This document shows positions 1-4,896 of a DNA stretch of 5,390 bases, piece after piece. Source of the stretch: Candidatus Bathyarchaeota archaeon (GTDB lineage Archaea; Thermoproteota; Bathyarchaeia; 40CM-2-53-6). The notes under the pieces were generated by a model, which was given only the letters and a program-made list of their open reading frames with translations, made no database searches and was not told where the DNA came from. The stretch lies in the NCBI GenBank assembly GCA_005888675.1, contig VBBA01000108.1:4755-10144 (forward strand), written 5' to 3'. Numbering within the stretch: position 1 is the first letter of the stretch; every line of letters starts with the position of its first letter. Position numbers and translations under genes: made by a program.

Positions 1-113
1 TACTTCCATGAGAGCCCTCACGTATACGATATTTGCTGAGCGATACTATAAGCGTTTCTTATCCATTGCAGGCTAGAAGACCTCCCCCAGTCCGATTATT
101 TCGTCGCTAAAAA

Positions 114-151
114 CTGGACATGACAGCGCCAGCAATGACAGAATTCTTCAT
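114..151 (+). repeat. Dispersed TA-flanking repeat, copy R1
   Basis: This 38-base core is identical, base for base, to copy R3 at 3457-3494. It sits about 85 bases before the vapB1 start. Read in the frame of the orphan antitoxin tail it gives KLDMTAPAMTEFFI followed by TAA, but a TAA also lies immediately upstream, so only the last 14 codons of any ancestral gene survive here. The 3' part (135-151) is a 16-base palindrome (ATGA / AGAATTCT / TCAT) interrupted by one unpaired C at 139. A TATA-like TATAAATA overlaps the end of the repeat at 151-158. Confidence 0.85.
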
Positions 152-189
152 ATAAATAGGCCGGTCGAAAATGCTCCTTGTCGGCTGAA

Positions 190-228
190 CTTTATCCTTA
201 AGTAGTACTACGGTCGATGGTACTACTT
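190..228 (+). promoter_or_regulatory. vapBC1 promoter and inverted-repeat operator
   Basis: A TATA-like CTTTATCC lies at 190-197, so transcription would start near 220. A perfect 9-base inverted repeat, AAGTAGTAC at 200-208 and GTACTACTT at 220-228 with an 11-base spacer, begins just after the TATA-like box and covers the predicted start site. AbrB-type VapB antitoxins, alone or with VapC, commonly repress their own operon through such dyads, so I infer an autoregulatory operator. A second TATA-like box at 151-158 could give an alternative, more distal start. Confidence 0.6.
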
Positions 229-235
229 GTAAAAA

Positions 236-472
236 TTGTCCGACCAATTGGTGAAAGTGGCCAGAAAGGGGCAGGTGACGATCCCGATCGAGCAACGCCG
301 GAAGTACGGGATCAAGGAGGGAATGAAGATTCTCGTTAGAGACGATCCCAAAGGAATACTGTTGACTCCAGTTCCACGGATAGCCGACTTGGCCGGGATA
401 GATGCCGGGAAGGTCTCGATCGAAGAGATGAAGAAGAGGCTTGACCGGATGCGCTCCGAGGACCGTTATTGA
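236..472 (+). CDS. vapB: VapB antitoxin, AbrB/SpoVT-type
   Basis: This is a 78-residue antitoxin that should bind and inhibit the VapC encoded next to it and repress the operon. Residues 6-45 carry the swapped-hairpin AbrB signature: VKVARKGQVTIPIEQRRKYGI, then KEGMKILVRDDPKGILL. The C-terminal third (about 50-78), with SIEEMKKRLDRMR, is the acidic/basic tail that wraps the toxin in this family. The TTG start at 236 is chosen because it lies just after the operator and keeps the usual short lead before VKV; GTG at 251 would also keep the domain (MKVARKGQ). The stop overlaps the vapC1 start by 4 bases (TTGA), so the two are translationally coupled. Family assignment is firm; neutralisation of this particular toxin is inferred from adjacency. 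Confidence 0.92.
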   Translation: MSDQLVKVARKGQVTIPIEQRRKYGIKEGMKILVRDDPKGILLTPVPRIADLAGIDAGKVSIEEMKKRLDRMRSEDRY

Positions 473-873
473 AAGCGCCTCCCACGGTCGACACCAGGTT
501 CCTACTCACCAATTTCTTGGCCGAACCAAGCCCTCTCAGGGAGAAGACAAGGCGGAAAGCGGCCGAGCTTGAGGCCAAGGGAGCGCTAGTTCCGACCATA
601 GTTCTGCACGAAGTGTACAAGTTCGAATACGACACAGTTGGCGCAGACGCTGCAATGGTTAGAGTCAATTCAATAGTCAGGTCAAACTTTCAGATCATCG
701 ACCTCGACACCAAGATCGCACTGTCCGCCGCACGCCTCAGATGCCGTCACAAAGATTTGCCGACGGCGGACTCGATAATTGCCGCCACCGCTATAGAACT
801 CAAGTCGAATACAGTCTTCACCGACGACCCACACTTCCAAACGATACGAGAGATTGACGTGGAATGGATCTAA
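469..873 (+). CDS. vapC: VapC toxin, PIN-domain ribonuclease
   Basis: This is a 134-residue PIN-domain protein of normal VapC length. VapC toxins are Mg-dependent endoribonucleases that cut tRNA or rRNA and stop growth when freed from VapB. The acidic active site appears complete: D8 (TVDTRFLLTNF), E48 (IVLHEVYKF), D101 (LPTADSIIAATA) and D119/D120 (VFTDDPHF). The start is TTG at 469, overlapping the vapB1 stop in a TTGA junction; no nearer alternative keeps the first catalytic Asp. A weak TTG start coupled to the antitoxin would keep toxin below antitoxin, which is inference. No terminator-like T run follows. RNA target unknown. Confidence 0.92.
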   Translation: MKAPPTVDTRFLLTNFLAEPSPLREKTRRKAAELEAKGALVPTIVLHEVYKFEYDTVGADAAMVRVNSIVRSNFQIIDLDTKIALSAARLRCRHKDLPTADSIIAATAIELKSNTVFTDDPHFQTIREIDVEWI

Positions 874-930
874 CAATCCTGCCCTGGGTTACGGAACACT
901 TTTCGCGAGATTTCTCACAATAAATCGGGT

Positions 931-1359
931 GTGGAAAAGAAAGACATCTTCGGCTTCCGAACTCTTGTTGCCCTGTTCAGCATAGGCTCAATCATAGCAT
1001 TAGCGACGGGATTCCTTCCGCTTACGGACGCTCCAACACCGGGCGGAGAATGGCAACCTTTCGGTCTACCCATTCCATGGAAAGAATACGAGAGAGGCTG
1101 TCCTCCACCCTGCTTACAGACCGGAACCAGCTACGCTTGGCCCTTCTTCGCCGTGGACGTAGTAATCTACGCATTTGTTGGTTACGGCCTGATTCACGTT
1201 CTATCAAAGAAACCGGGCAAGGAGGTCGTGTTGGCAAAGCGTCTCGAATCAGCAAAAACCCTGGTATTACTCGCTCTTACAGTCATCATTCTCTTCGGTG
1301 GAAACTTGGCTTATGACTCCTTTTTTGGATGGGGGCCAATACATCTTCTAGGCACATGA
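931..1359 (+). CDS. Small three-helix membrane protein, unknown function
   Basis: I do not recognise this 142-residue protein. Three hydrophobic segments are visible, at about 10-30 (LVALFSIGSIIALATGFLPL), 70-91 (WPFFAVDVVIYAFVGYGLIHV) and 109-128 (KTLVLLALTVIILFGGNLAY). The segment between helices 1 and 2 is polar and Pro/Gly-rich with a C57-PPP-C61 pair that could form a disulfide or bind metal if it faces outside. The loop between helices 2 and 3 is basic (KKPGKE, AKRLES), which by the positive-inside rule places it in the cytoplasm and the Cys loop outside. The GTG start at 931 has no Shine-Dalgarno; a weak TATA-like ACACTTTT near 897-904 would fit a leaderless start. It follows vapC1 by 57 bases, with no functional link visible. 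Confidence 0.75.
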   Translation: MEKKDIFGFRTLVALFSIGSIIALATGFLPLTDAPTPGGEWQPFGLPIPWKEYERGCPPPCLQTGTSYAWPFFAVDVVIYAFVGYGLIHVLSKKPGKEVVLAKRLESAKTLVLLALTVIILFGGNLAYDSFFGWGPIHLLGT

Positions 1360-1437
1360 TTAGAGAAGCCTAGGGCAATGATTAACAAAGCCAGTCCTCA
1401 GAACTCTCCCTTTTGAGATGCGCCGGCCATTACTCCA

Positions 1438-2357
1438 ATGAAGACGATACTGATATTTGCACTCCTAGTTTTGCCAGCAGCTTTCACTGTGCCTGCTGTC
1501 AAAGCGTCCGACGAGATTTCAGATTTAGTAGGGCCTGTTCTTTCCTGGATGGTCTCTACAATCCATCTCTTGATCTCGTCCGAGAGACACCATCGAGTCA
1601 TGTCTACTGGATAGCGAGCGACAATCTCCTAGCACAGGAAGCTCTCCAAGAATGCGGCTCCAGCAATGCACAATCCATCCAAGCTATCCTAAACAATGCA
1701 ACCTGTTGCCAACAAGGAAACGATCGTATGCATGAATCTCTACTCGGCCGTTCAATACCCCTCCCAATACACAACGCAACAATTTACAACGTAACAGGCT
1801 ATTGGAAGAGTCTCACTAACTCACAGGAGACTGGCAATCACACTGTGAAATGGGAATACCACAATAGCACGGGAACTCTCTCCCCATACGATTACGGAGA
1901 CATCGCAACCTACACGCTTCTCGAGTACAAGAGACGCAACAACGAAACCGGAGTACAGGATATGATCCAGACACTCAATACAATGTGGACCGGATCAGGA
2001 ATAGCCGACCAGCCGTACAAAGAGACAGGGGTGCAGTCAGGGATCTACCAGACATACAAGACCGCTCTCTACGCTTATGCACTGACTCAACTATCCATCC
2101 CCGTCCCGGCTACTGTCACCGCTGCTCTTCTTCGAATGCAGGGTCCTGATGGAGGATTCCACACAGGCTATGGGACCAACCTAACGTATGCTGGGACGGA
2201 TGAGAACGCTGAGACAACCTCCATGTCAATACTCGCCCTGAATACCGTTCCGCCTGGTCCCAACTCGACGCTCAGCTGGATTGGCACCAGCATAACCGTC
2301 ACGCTTCTGTTAGTACTTCTCGTAATCCGCGCTAGTCGTAGACCCACAAGAAAGTAA
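1438..2357 (+). pseudogene. Secreted, membrane-anchored toroid-repeat protein with a broken frame
   Basis: Two frames together encode one exported protein. The first begins at ATG 1438 with a clear signal peptide (MKTILIFALLVLPAAFTVPA, then VKA-SDE) and stops at 1612-1614. The second, one base out of register, carries the body to 2357. The join is best placed near TTT at 1541-1543, where one extra base would give SDLVGPVL-FLDGLYNPSLDLVRE and about 306 residues. The body has eight N-x-S/T sequons, a DGGF motif (QGPDGGFHTGYG, then ETTSMSILAL) typical of prenyltransferase/squalene-cyclase alpha-alpha toroids, and a C-terminal membrane helix followed by RASRRPTRK. It probably faces the cell surface; the substrate is unknown. 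A single contiguous frame from TTG 1413 exists, but its N-terminus is Cys-rich nonsense. The shift could be mutation, sequencing error or programmed. Confidence 0.7.
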
Positions 2358-2372
2358 CACAGGGACGGGTCC

Positions 2373-2394
2373 GGTTCATGCGTCGTCGTGAACC
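2373..2394 (+). terminator. Hairpin after the toroid gene, possible transcript 3' end
   Basis: GGTTCATG (2373-2380) pairs with CGTGAACC (2387-2394) across a 6-base loop, giving an 8-pair stem with one G-U. It starts 15 bases after the stop codon at 2357 and precedes repeat R2. No T run follows, so it is not a classical archaeal oligo-T terminator; it could protect or define the mRNA end, or belong to the repeat-flanking structure. Confidence 0.35.
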
Positions 2395-2415
2395 TAGGTT
2401 CCATCACAAGGAAAG

Positions 2416-2453
2416 CTGGACATGAAAGCACCAGCAATGACAAAAGTCCTCAT
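2416..2453 (+). repeat. Dispersed TA-flanking repeat, copy R2
   Basis: This core matches R1 and R3 at 33 of 38 positions without gaps. It lies 58 bases after the toroid gene and 100 bases before vapB2. Similarity to R3 continues upstream through CCATCAC (2401-2407) with one length difference. In frame it reads KLDMKAPAMTKVLI followed by TAG, so the stop is kept although the sequence has diverged. The GCTGG/CCAGC stem is kept (2415-2419 and 2431-2435); the GAATTC-centred palindrome is largely lost. Confidence 0.8.
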
Positions 2454-2514
2454 CTAGGGTGAGAGTAATTTTGTCGCAGCTGTAACATGAACGATTCCGA
2501 TCATACCAAAGTGC

Positions 2515-2544
2515 CTTTATAGAGAGCGTATACAAATTGTATAC
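2515..2544 (+). promoter_or_regulatory. vapBC2 promoter and palindromic operator
   Basis: An archaeal TATA box CTTTATAG lies at 2515-2522, preceded by purine-rich CAAAGTG. It predicts a start near 2545, leaving a leader of about ten bases before ATG 2554. Between box and start lies a perfect 17-base palindrome, GTATACAA-A-TTGTATAC, at 2528-2544. Its position should block the pre-initiation complex. Ribbon-helix-helix antitoxins bind short dyads of this sort, so autorepression by VapB2 is the simple reading. Confidence 0.75.
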
Positions 2545-2553
2545 TGAATATTA

Positions 2554-2832
2554 ATGGGAGTAGTCCCAGTCAGACTGGACGACCAAGACATCAAGCAGAT
2601 TGACCGACTGGTTAAGCGACAGTCTTATCGGAGCCGGAACGAGGCGATACGAAAGATGATCAAGGAAAAACTGTCAGAGTCCCTGGAGAATGAGGAAGCT
2701 CATGAGAATGTCGAGGAATTGGTCAAGTCGATGTTGAGGATGAAGAAGGCTGGTCGGGAGCCTGTCATGTTGAGGTTGAGGAGGTCGGCGGTGGAATCTG
2801 TTGCTGAGGGACGAGATCGATGGCCTACGTAG
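2554..2832 (+). CDS. vapB: VapB-like antitoxin, ribbon-helix-helix
   Basis: This 92-residue protein begins with a compact ribbon-helix-helix DNA-binding domain: strand at 3-8 (VVPVRL), helix 1 at about 10-22 (DQDIKQIDRLVKR), turn and helix 2 at 24-40 (SYRSRNEAIRKMIKEKL). The remaining 50 residues are charged and helical and should bind the toxin. ATG 2554 is the only good start and fits the TATA spacing. Its 3' end overlaps vapC2 by 13 bases, giving tight translational coupling. It should repress the promoter through the 2528-2544 palindrome. The fold differs from VapB1, so the two modules arose independently rather than by duplication. Domain assignment is strong; the partner is inferred from the overlap. 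Confidence 0.9.
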   Translation: MGVVPVRLDDQDIKQIDRLVKRQSYRSRNEAIRKMIKEKLSESLENEEAHENVEELVKSMLRMKKAGREPVMLRLRRSAVESVAEGRDRWPT

Positions 2833-3338
2833 ACACTAATGTTCTGATAGCCGCTTACACCTCAAAGGATCCGATGCGCAAACCCGCCAAAGCCTTCCTG
2901 GCTTCAACGACCACCCCTACTTTTGTATCGCCTCTGACCTTCACCGAGATTGTTTCCGTTGTAGCCAGAAACGATCATCTCCTCGAGACTCCTCTATTTC
3001 TCAAAGAGGAATCATCTACGCGAAGGGTGAGAGCCCTTGCCGAATACATCATCCGTGACTCAGGCGTCTCAATGGCCAGTCCACAGGGATCGAGTAGGAC
3101 GCGGATCGGCGGCAGAAGTGTGGTGATCCCAATAGAATACTCGCGAGCGGCATCGTTAGCCGCGGTTCTTAAGCTCCGAACGCTCGACCTATTGCATCTC
3201 GCCTATGCCTACATAATTGGACGGATCGAATACTCGCTCACGAGCTTTGTAACCGGCGACGCGTTGATCGCTTCGAGGGCCAAACAGATCCATCAACTGC
3301 TCGGCCTAGACGTAAAACACCCCGCCGACGAAACCTAG
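2820..3338 (+). CDS. vapC: VapC-like toxin, long PIN-domain ribonuclease
   Basis: This 172-residue PIN protein is longer than the usual 130-145. The active-site acids are in place: D5 (YVDTNVLIAAY), E43 (LTFTEIVSVV), D123 (LRTLDLLHLAYA) and D147 (FVTGDALIASRA). The extra length lies between E43 and D123, where a Ser/Arg-rich stretch (about 62-104) with SSTRRVR and SSRTRIGGRS is inserted; a role in RNA binding is only a guess. The TGD-ALIASRA form near the fourth acid resembles PIN proteins of the general VapC/MazE-linked type. ATG 2820 lies inside the end of vapB2 in another frame. Expected role: endoribonuclease toxin held by VapB2. RNA target unknown. Confidence 0.88.
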   Translation: MAYVDTNVLIAAYTSKDPMRKPAKAFLASTTTPTFVSPLTFTEIVSVVARNDHLLETPLFLKEESSTRRVRALAEYIIRDSGVSMASPQGSSRTRIGGRSVVIPIEYSRAASLAAVLKLRTLDLLHLAYAYIIGRIEYSLTSFVTGDALIASRAKQIHQLLGLDVKHPADET

Positions 3339-3456
3339 CAACATCCATCGACTCATCCATACTCCATTATTGCAACTGCATGACAATAACCTACAACCAT
3401 CACCCCTCATCACCCAAAAAACACTCGAAAGAATCCGGCGCCCCATCACTAGGAAG

Positions 3457-3494
3457 CTGGACATGACAGCGCCAGCAATGACAGAATTCTTCAT
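3457..3494 (+). repeat. Dispersed TA-flanking repeat, copy R3
   Basis: The 38-base core is identical to R1. It lies 118 bases after vapC2 and 135 bases before the orphan antitoxin start. It reads KLDMTAPAMTEFFI in frame, but the codon after it is CAG where the other copies have TAG or TAA; one C-to-T change would restore a stop. GCTGG (3456-3460) can pair with CCAGC (3472-3476), and 3478-3494 is a palindrome with one unpaired C at 3482. A TATA-like CTTTATGC follows at 3502-3509. Confidence 0.85.
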
Positions 3495-3593
3495 CCAGAA
3501 TCTTTATGCTTTAGAAACAAGTCAATATTTCCCGTGACAGTCCGGGAGTAATCCGGTGCAGTCTGATGGTTTAGGAATCCTCAGGACGCGGCG

Positions 3594-3601
3594 TTTAACT
3601 A
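3594..3601 (+). promoter_or_regulatory. TATA-like box of the orphan antitoxin gene
   Basis: TTTAACTA at 3594-3601 lies 32 bases (centre to A of ATG) before the start at 3630, so the transcript would be leaderless or nearly so. A second candidate box, CTTTATGC at 3502-3509, would give a transcript with a leader of about 100 bases over the gene-free stretch 3495-3629. I see no clear operator dyad overlapping the proximal box. Confidence 0.4.
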
Positions 3602-3629
3602 TGTCAGAGGATCTTGTACATTAACAACC

Positions 3630-3794
3630 ATGGCCACCACACAACTAGAGAGGGAGCTCAAGCTGATCCGGGAAAGGTTGGAGTCGATAGAAGAAGTCCT
3701 CTCGGAAGAGATGTCTCATGATGATAAAAGAGAGGCTCTCAACGAGCACAAGCTGGGCAAGGCAACACCCGCAGTGACAGAATTCTTCGTCTAA
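3630..3794 (+). CDS. Orphan small coiled-coil antitoxin-like protein
   Basis: This is a 54-residue open frame, ATG 3630 to TAA 3792-3794. Residues about 4-26 (QLERELKLIRERLESIEEVL) form a strong amphipathic helix or short coiled coil. Then comes SEEMSHDDKREALNEHK and a tail KLGKATPAVTEFFV. Short archaeal antitoxins of VapB/RelB type often have this plan: charged helix, a 'LSEED..EALREH' segment, then a short toxin-binding tail. I infer an antitoxin, but no toxin follows; the next gene is the separate VapB3. Its last 13-14 codons are repeat copy R4, and the same peptide is readable in R1-R3. It is either a functional orphan or a survivor of a family whose other copies decayed. Amino-acid composition and codon use look coding; no family is firmly recognised. 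Confidence 0.6.
   Translation: MATTQLERELKLIRERLESIEEVLSEEMSHDDKREALNEHKLGKATPAVTEFFV
3753..3790 (+). repeat. Dispersed TA-flanking repeat, copy R4 (inside a gene end)
   Basis: This copy matches R1/R3 at 30 of 38 positions without gaps, perfectly over GTGACAGAATTCTTC apart from its first base. It is the coding 3' end of the small antitoxin-like gene and ends four bases before the end of the TAA stop. It lies about 100 bases upstream of vapB3. The GAATTC-centred dyad is kept with G-U pairs at its outer end. Confidence 0.75.
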
Positions 3795-3862
3795 ATCAAG
3801 AACCAAATTATCGCGCGGAGATCACTCTCCGAGTAATCCAGGTCTTCTCCAGGGTCCCGAAA

Positions 3863-3897
3863 CTCTTACATGCTTCGTCCATGCATTGTTACATGGA
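3863..3897 (+). promoter_or_regulatory. Putative vapBC3 promoter and dyad
   Basis: A weak TATA-like CTCTTACA lies at 3863-3870, predicting a start near 3893. TCCATG (3878-3883) and CATGGA (3892-3897) form a perfect 6-base inverted repeat with an 8-base spacer over that start. The CATGGA half is also part of a 12-base near-tandem repeat, TACATGGAATCG / TACATGGAACGA (3891-3914). Autoregulation by the ribbon-helix-helix VapB3 is inferred. Weaker evidence than for modules 1 and 2. Confidence 0.4.
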
Positions 3898-4153
3898 ATC
3901 GTACATGGAACGAAAGGTTGCTCAGACCGAGTTCGACCCGAAAGAATACGACACATTGGCCAAGGCGGCTCGGAAAAGTGGACTCTCGATCAAGGAAGCT
4001 TTGAGGCAGGCCGCGCTTCAGTGGGCGACAGAAACATCAGGAATAGACCCTGCTGACCCGATCTTCCATCTCAAACCAGTCTCGTACGGAGACAAGAAAG
4101 CGTCCGAGAGAGTCGACGAGATTGTCTATGGACGAAGAAAACGATCTAGTTGA
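3893..4153 (+). CDS. vapB: VapB antitoxin, ribbon-helix-helix, second type
   Basis: This small antitoxin reads KVAQTEFDPKEYDTL, then AKAARKSGLSIKEALRQAAL, a ribbon-helix-helix domain over about residues 8-44. It is followed by the archaeal tail pattern DPADPIFHLKPVSYGD, then KKASERVDEIVYG (52-80), which should lie on the toxin. In this family the residues before the strand are few, so the first ATG (3881) is doubtful. ATG 3893 fits the predicted transcription start (leaderless, 86 residues) and ATG 3905 would also keep the domain. The stop overlaps the vapC3 start by 4 bases in TTGA, as in module 1. It is unrelated in sequence to VapB2 despite sharing the fold. Role: neutralise VapC3 and repress the operon. 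Confidence 0.88.
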   Translation: MESYMERKVAQTEFDPKEYDTLAKAARKSGLSIKEALRQAALQWATETSGIDPADPIFHLKPVSYGDKKASERVDEIVYGRRKRSS

Positions 4154-4575
4154 GACTGTTCATCGACACTGGACCGATCGTCGCCAGACACAACAAGGAA
4201 GATTATCATCACAATCAAGCGAACGCAACCCTCGATAAGATCGCCTCCGGAAAAACTTCTTACACAAAACTCTACACTTCTGATTATATCATTGACGAAT
4301 CCATAACAGTCTGCCGAAGTCGTACCCACTCTCATGCCCAGGCCATAGACTTGGGAGAAGCTATTCTCCATTCCAAATCCATAGTGCTATTGAAAGTTGA
4401 AGAGAGAATCTTCTCGAGAGCTTGGGAGCTTTTCAAGGAAAGGAAGGAAGTCGAGCTGAGCTTCACAGATTGTACCTCTGCGACACTCGCGAAGACGAAC
4501 GGAATCATCGACATCTACACGTACGACAGACATGATTTCCGAGCACTTGGATTCAACACAATAAGCGAACTTTAG
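4150..4575 (+). CDS. vapC: VapC toxin, PIN-domain ribonuclease
   Basis: This is a 141-residue PIN protein of usual length with its acidic residues intact: D6 (LFIDTGPIVARH), E50 (SDYIIDESITVCRSR), D107 (SFTDCTSATLAK) and D126 with D129 (YTYDRHDFRALGF). The layout, including DYIIDE, FTDCTS and DRHDF, matches the archaeal VapC group usually paired with ribbon-helix-helix VapB of the preceding type. The start is TTG 4150, overlapping vapB3 by 4 bases. Expected activity is Mg-dependent RNA cleavage on release from VapB3. The open frame continues past its TAG stop in the same register (4576-4710), noted separately. Confidence in the family is high; RNA target unknown. Confidence 0.92.
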   Translation: MRLFIDTGPIVARHNKEDYHHNQANATLDKIASGKTSYTKLYTSDYIIDESITVCRSRTHSHAQAIDLGEAILHSKSIVLLKVEERIFSRAWELFKERKEVELSFTDCTSATLAKTNGIIDIYTYDRHDFRALGFNTISEL

Positions 4576-4581
4576 CGGGCC

Positions 4582-4812
4582 GTGCAAAACGCTTTGACAG
4601 AGTGGAAACTGGGCATGACAAAATTTACCATACTGCTTCCGAACTACAGCCTGAAGCGGACGATAACCCTATCACCCGGCGGCTTCAATGTAGCGGCCTT
4701 CGTGATTCCGTAGAAACGGCGTGCGAACAACTCCTTTCGTCATGTCCCCAATTATATTTTCTTCATGGGGTCCATGGCCCTGAAGGACGAACTCGCTCCT
4801 TTTGAGCCCTGA
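4582..4812 (+). pseudogene. Interrupted open frame after vapC3, unrecognised
   Basis: In the same register as vapC3, a frame open after its TAG can start at GTG 4582 or ATG 4615. It reads MTKFTILLPNYSLKRTITLS, then PGGFNVAAFVIP, and stops at TAG 4711-4713. It continues without a frame change as KRRANNSFRHVPNYIFF, then MGSMALKDELAPFEP, to TGA 4810-4812. The composition is protein-like on both sides of the TAG, so this may be a gene with one nonsense codon, but I recognise no family. The overlapping frame 4602-4805 is an alternative and looks less protein-like. The five-prime part overlaps repeat fragment R5. Confidence 0.25.
4606..4620 (+). repeat. Repeat fragment R5
   Basis: AAACTGGGCATGACA matches R1 (111-125) at 14 of 15 bases and sits 30 bases after vapC3, in the same relation to the preceding toxin as R3. 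The match then stops, so this is a truncated copy at best; 15 bases alone could be chance, and its position is what supports it. Confidence 0.4.
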
Positions 4813-4896
4813 TCACCAATCGGAGCACACTTTTTCTGGCCCCCGATGATTCCCTCATGAATTTCCGCTATGTTTAAATGAATAAACCCGTTTCCG

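Noticed and set aside
2..76. Open frame from the left edge (T-S-M-R-A-L-T-Y-T-I-F-A-E-R-Y-Y-K-R-F-L, stop at 74-76), possibly the 3' end of an upstream gene
   Set aside because: Only 24 codons are visible and no family signature can be read; too short to support.
1050..1316. 88-residue frame inside the membrane-protein gene
   Set aside because: A shadow frame; the 931-1359 frame has clear transmembrane segments and this one is Arg/Ser-rich without a domain.
1413..1440. TTG 1413 as the start of the toroid protein
   Set aside because: It gives a Cys-rich, non-exported N-terminus, while ATG 1438 in another frame encodes a clear signal peptide.
3306..3494. Minus-strand frame beginning MKNSVIAGAVMSSF, which is also readable in R1
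   Set aside because: It is the complement of the repeat. The flanks differ completely between copies, R1 stops right after this peptide, and the + strand shows a conserved stop and an intact gene instead.
3534..3592. Possible C/D-box or other small RNA before the orphan antitoxin (TGATG at 3563, dyad AGGAATCCT at 3573-3581)
   Set aside because: No proper C and D box pair at valid spacing; the dyads are short and the stem imperfect.
114..3790. Repeat copies as a CRISPR array
   Set aside because: Spacing is hundreds to thousands of bases with genes in between, and no cas genes are present.
3541..3840. Shared AGTAATCC after R3 (3546-3553) and R4 (3832-3839) as an extension of the repeat
   Set aside because: Offsets from the repeat differ (52 and 38 bases) and the surrounding sequence does not align; likely chance.
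4602..4805. 67-residue GTG frame downstream of vapC3
   Set aside because: No domain pattern, and a different overlapping frame looks more protein-like. Neither is convincing.
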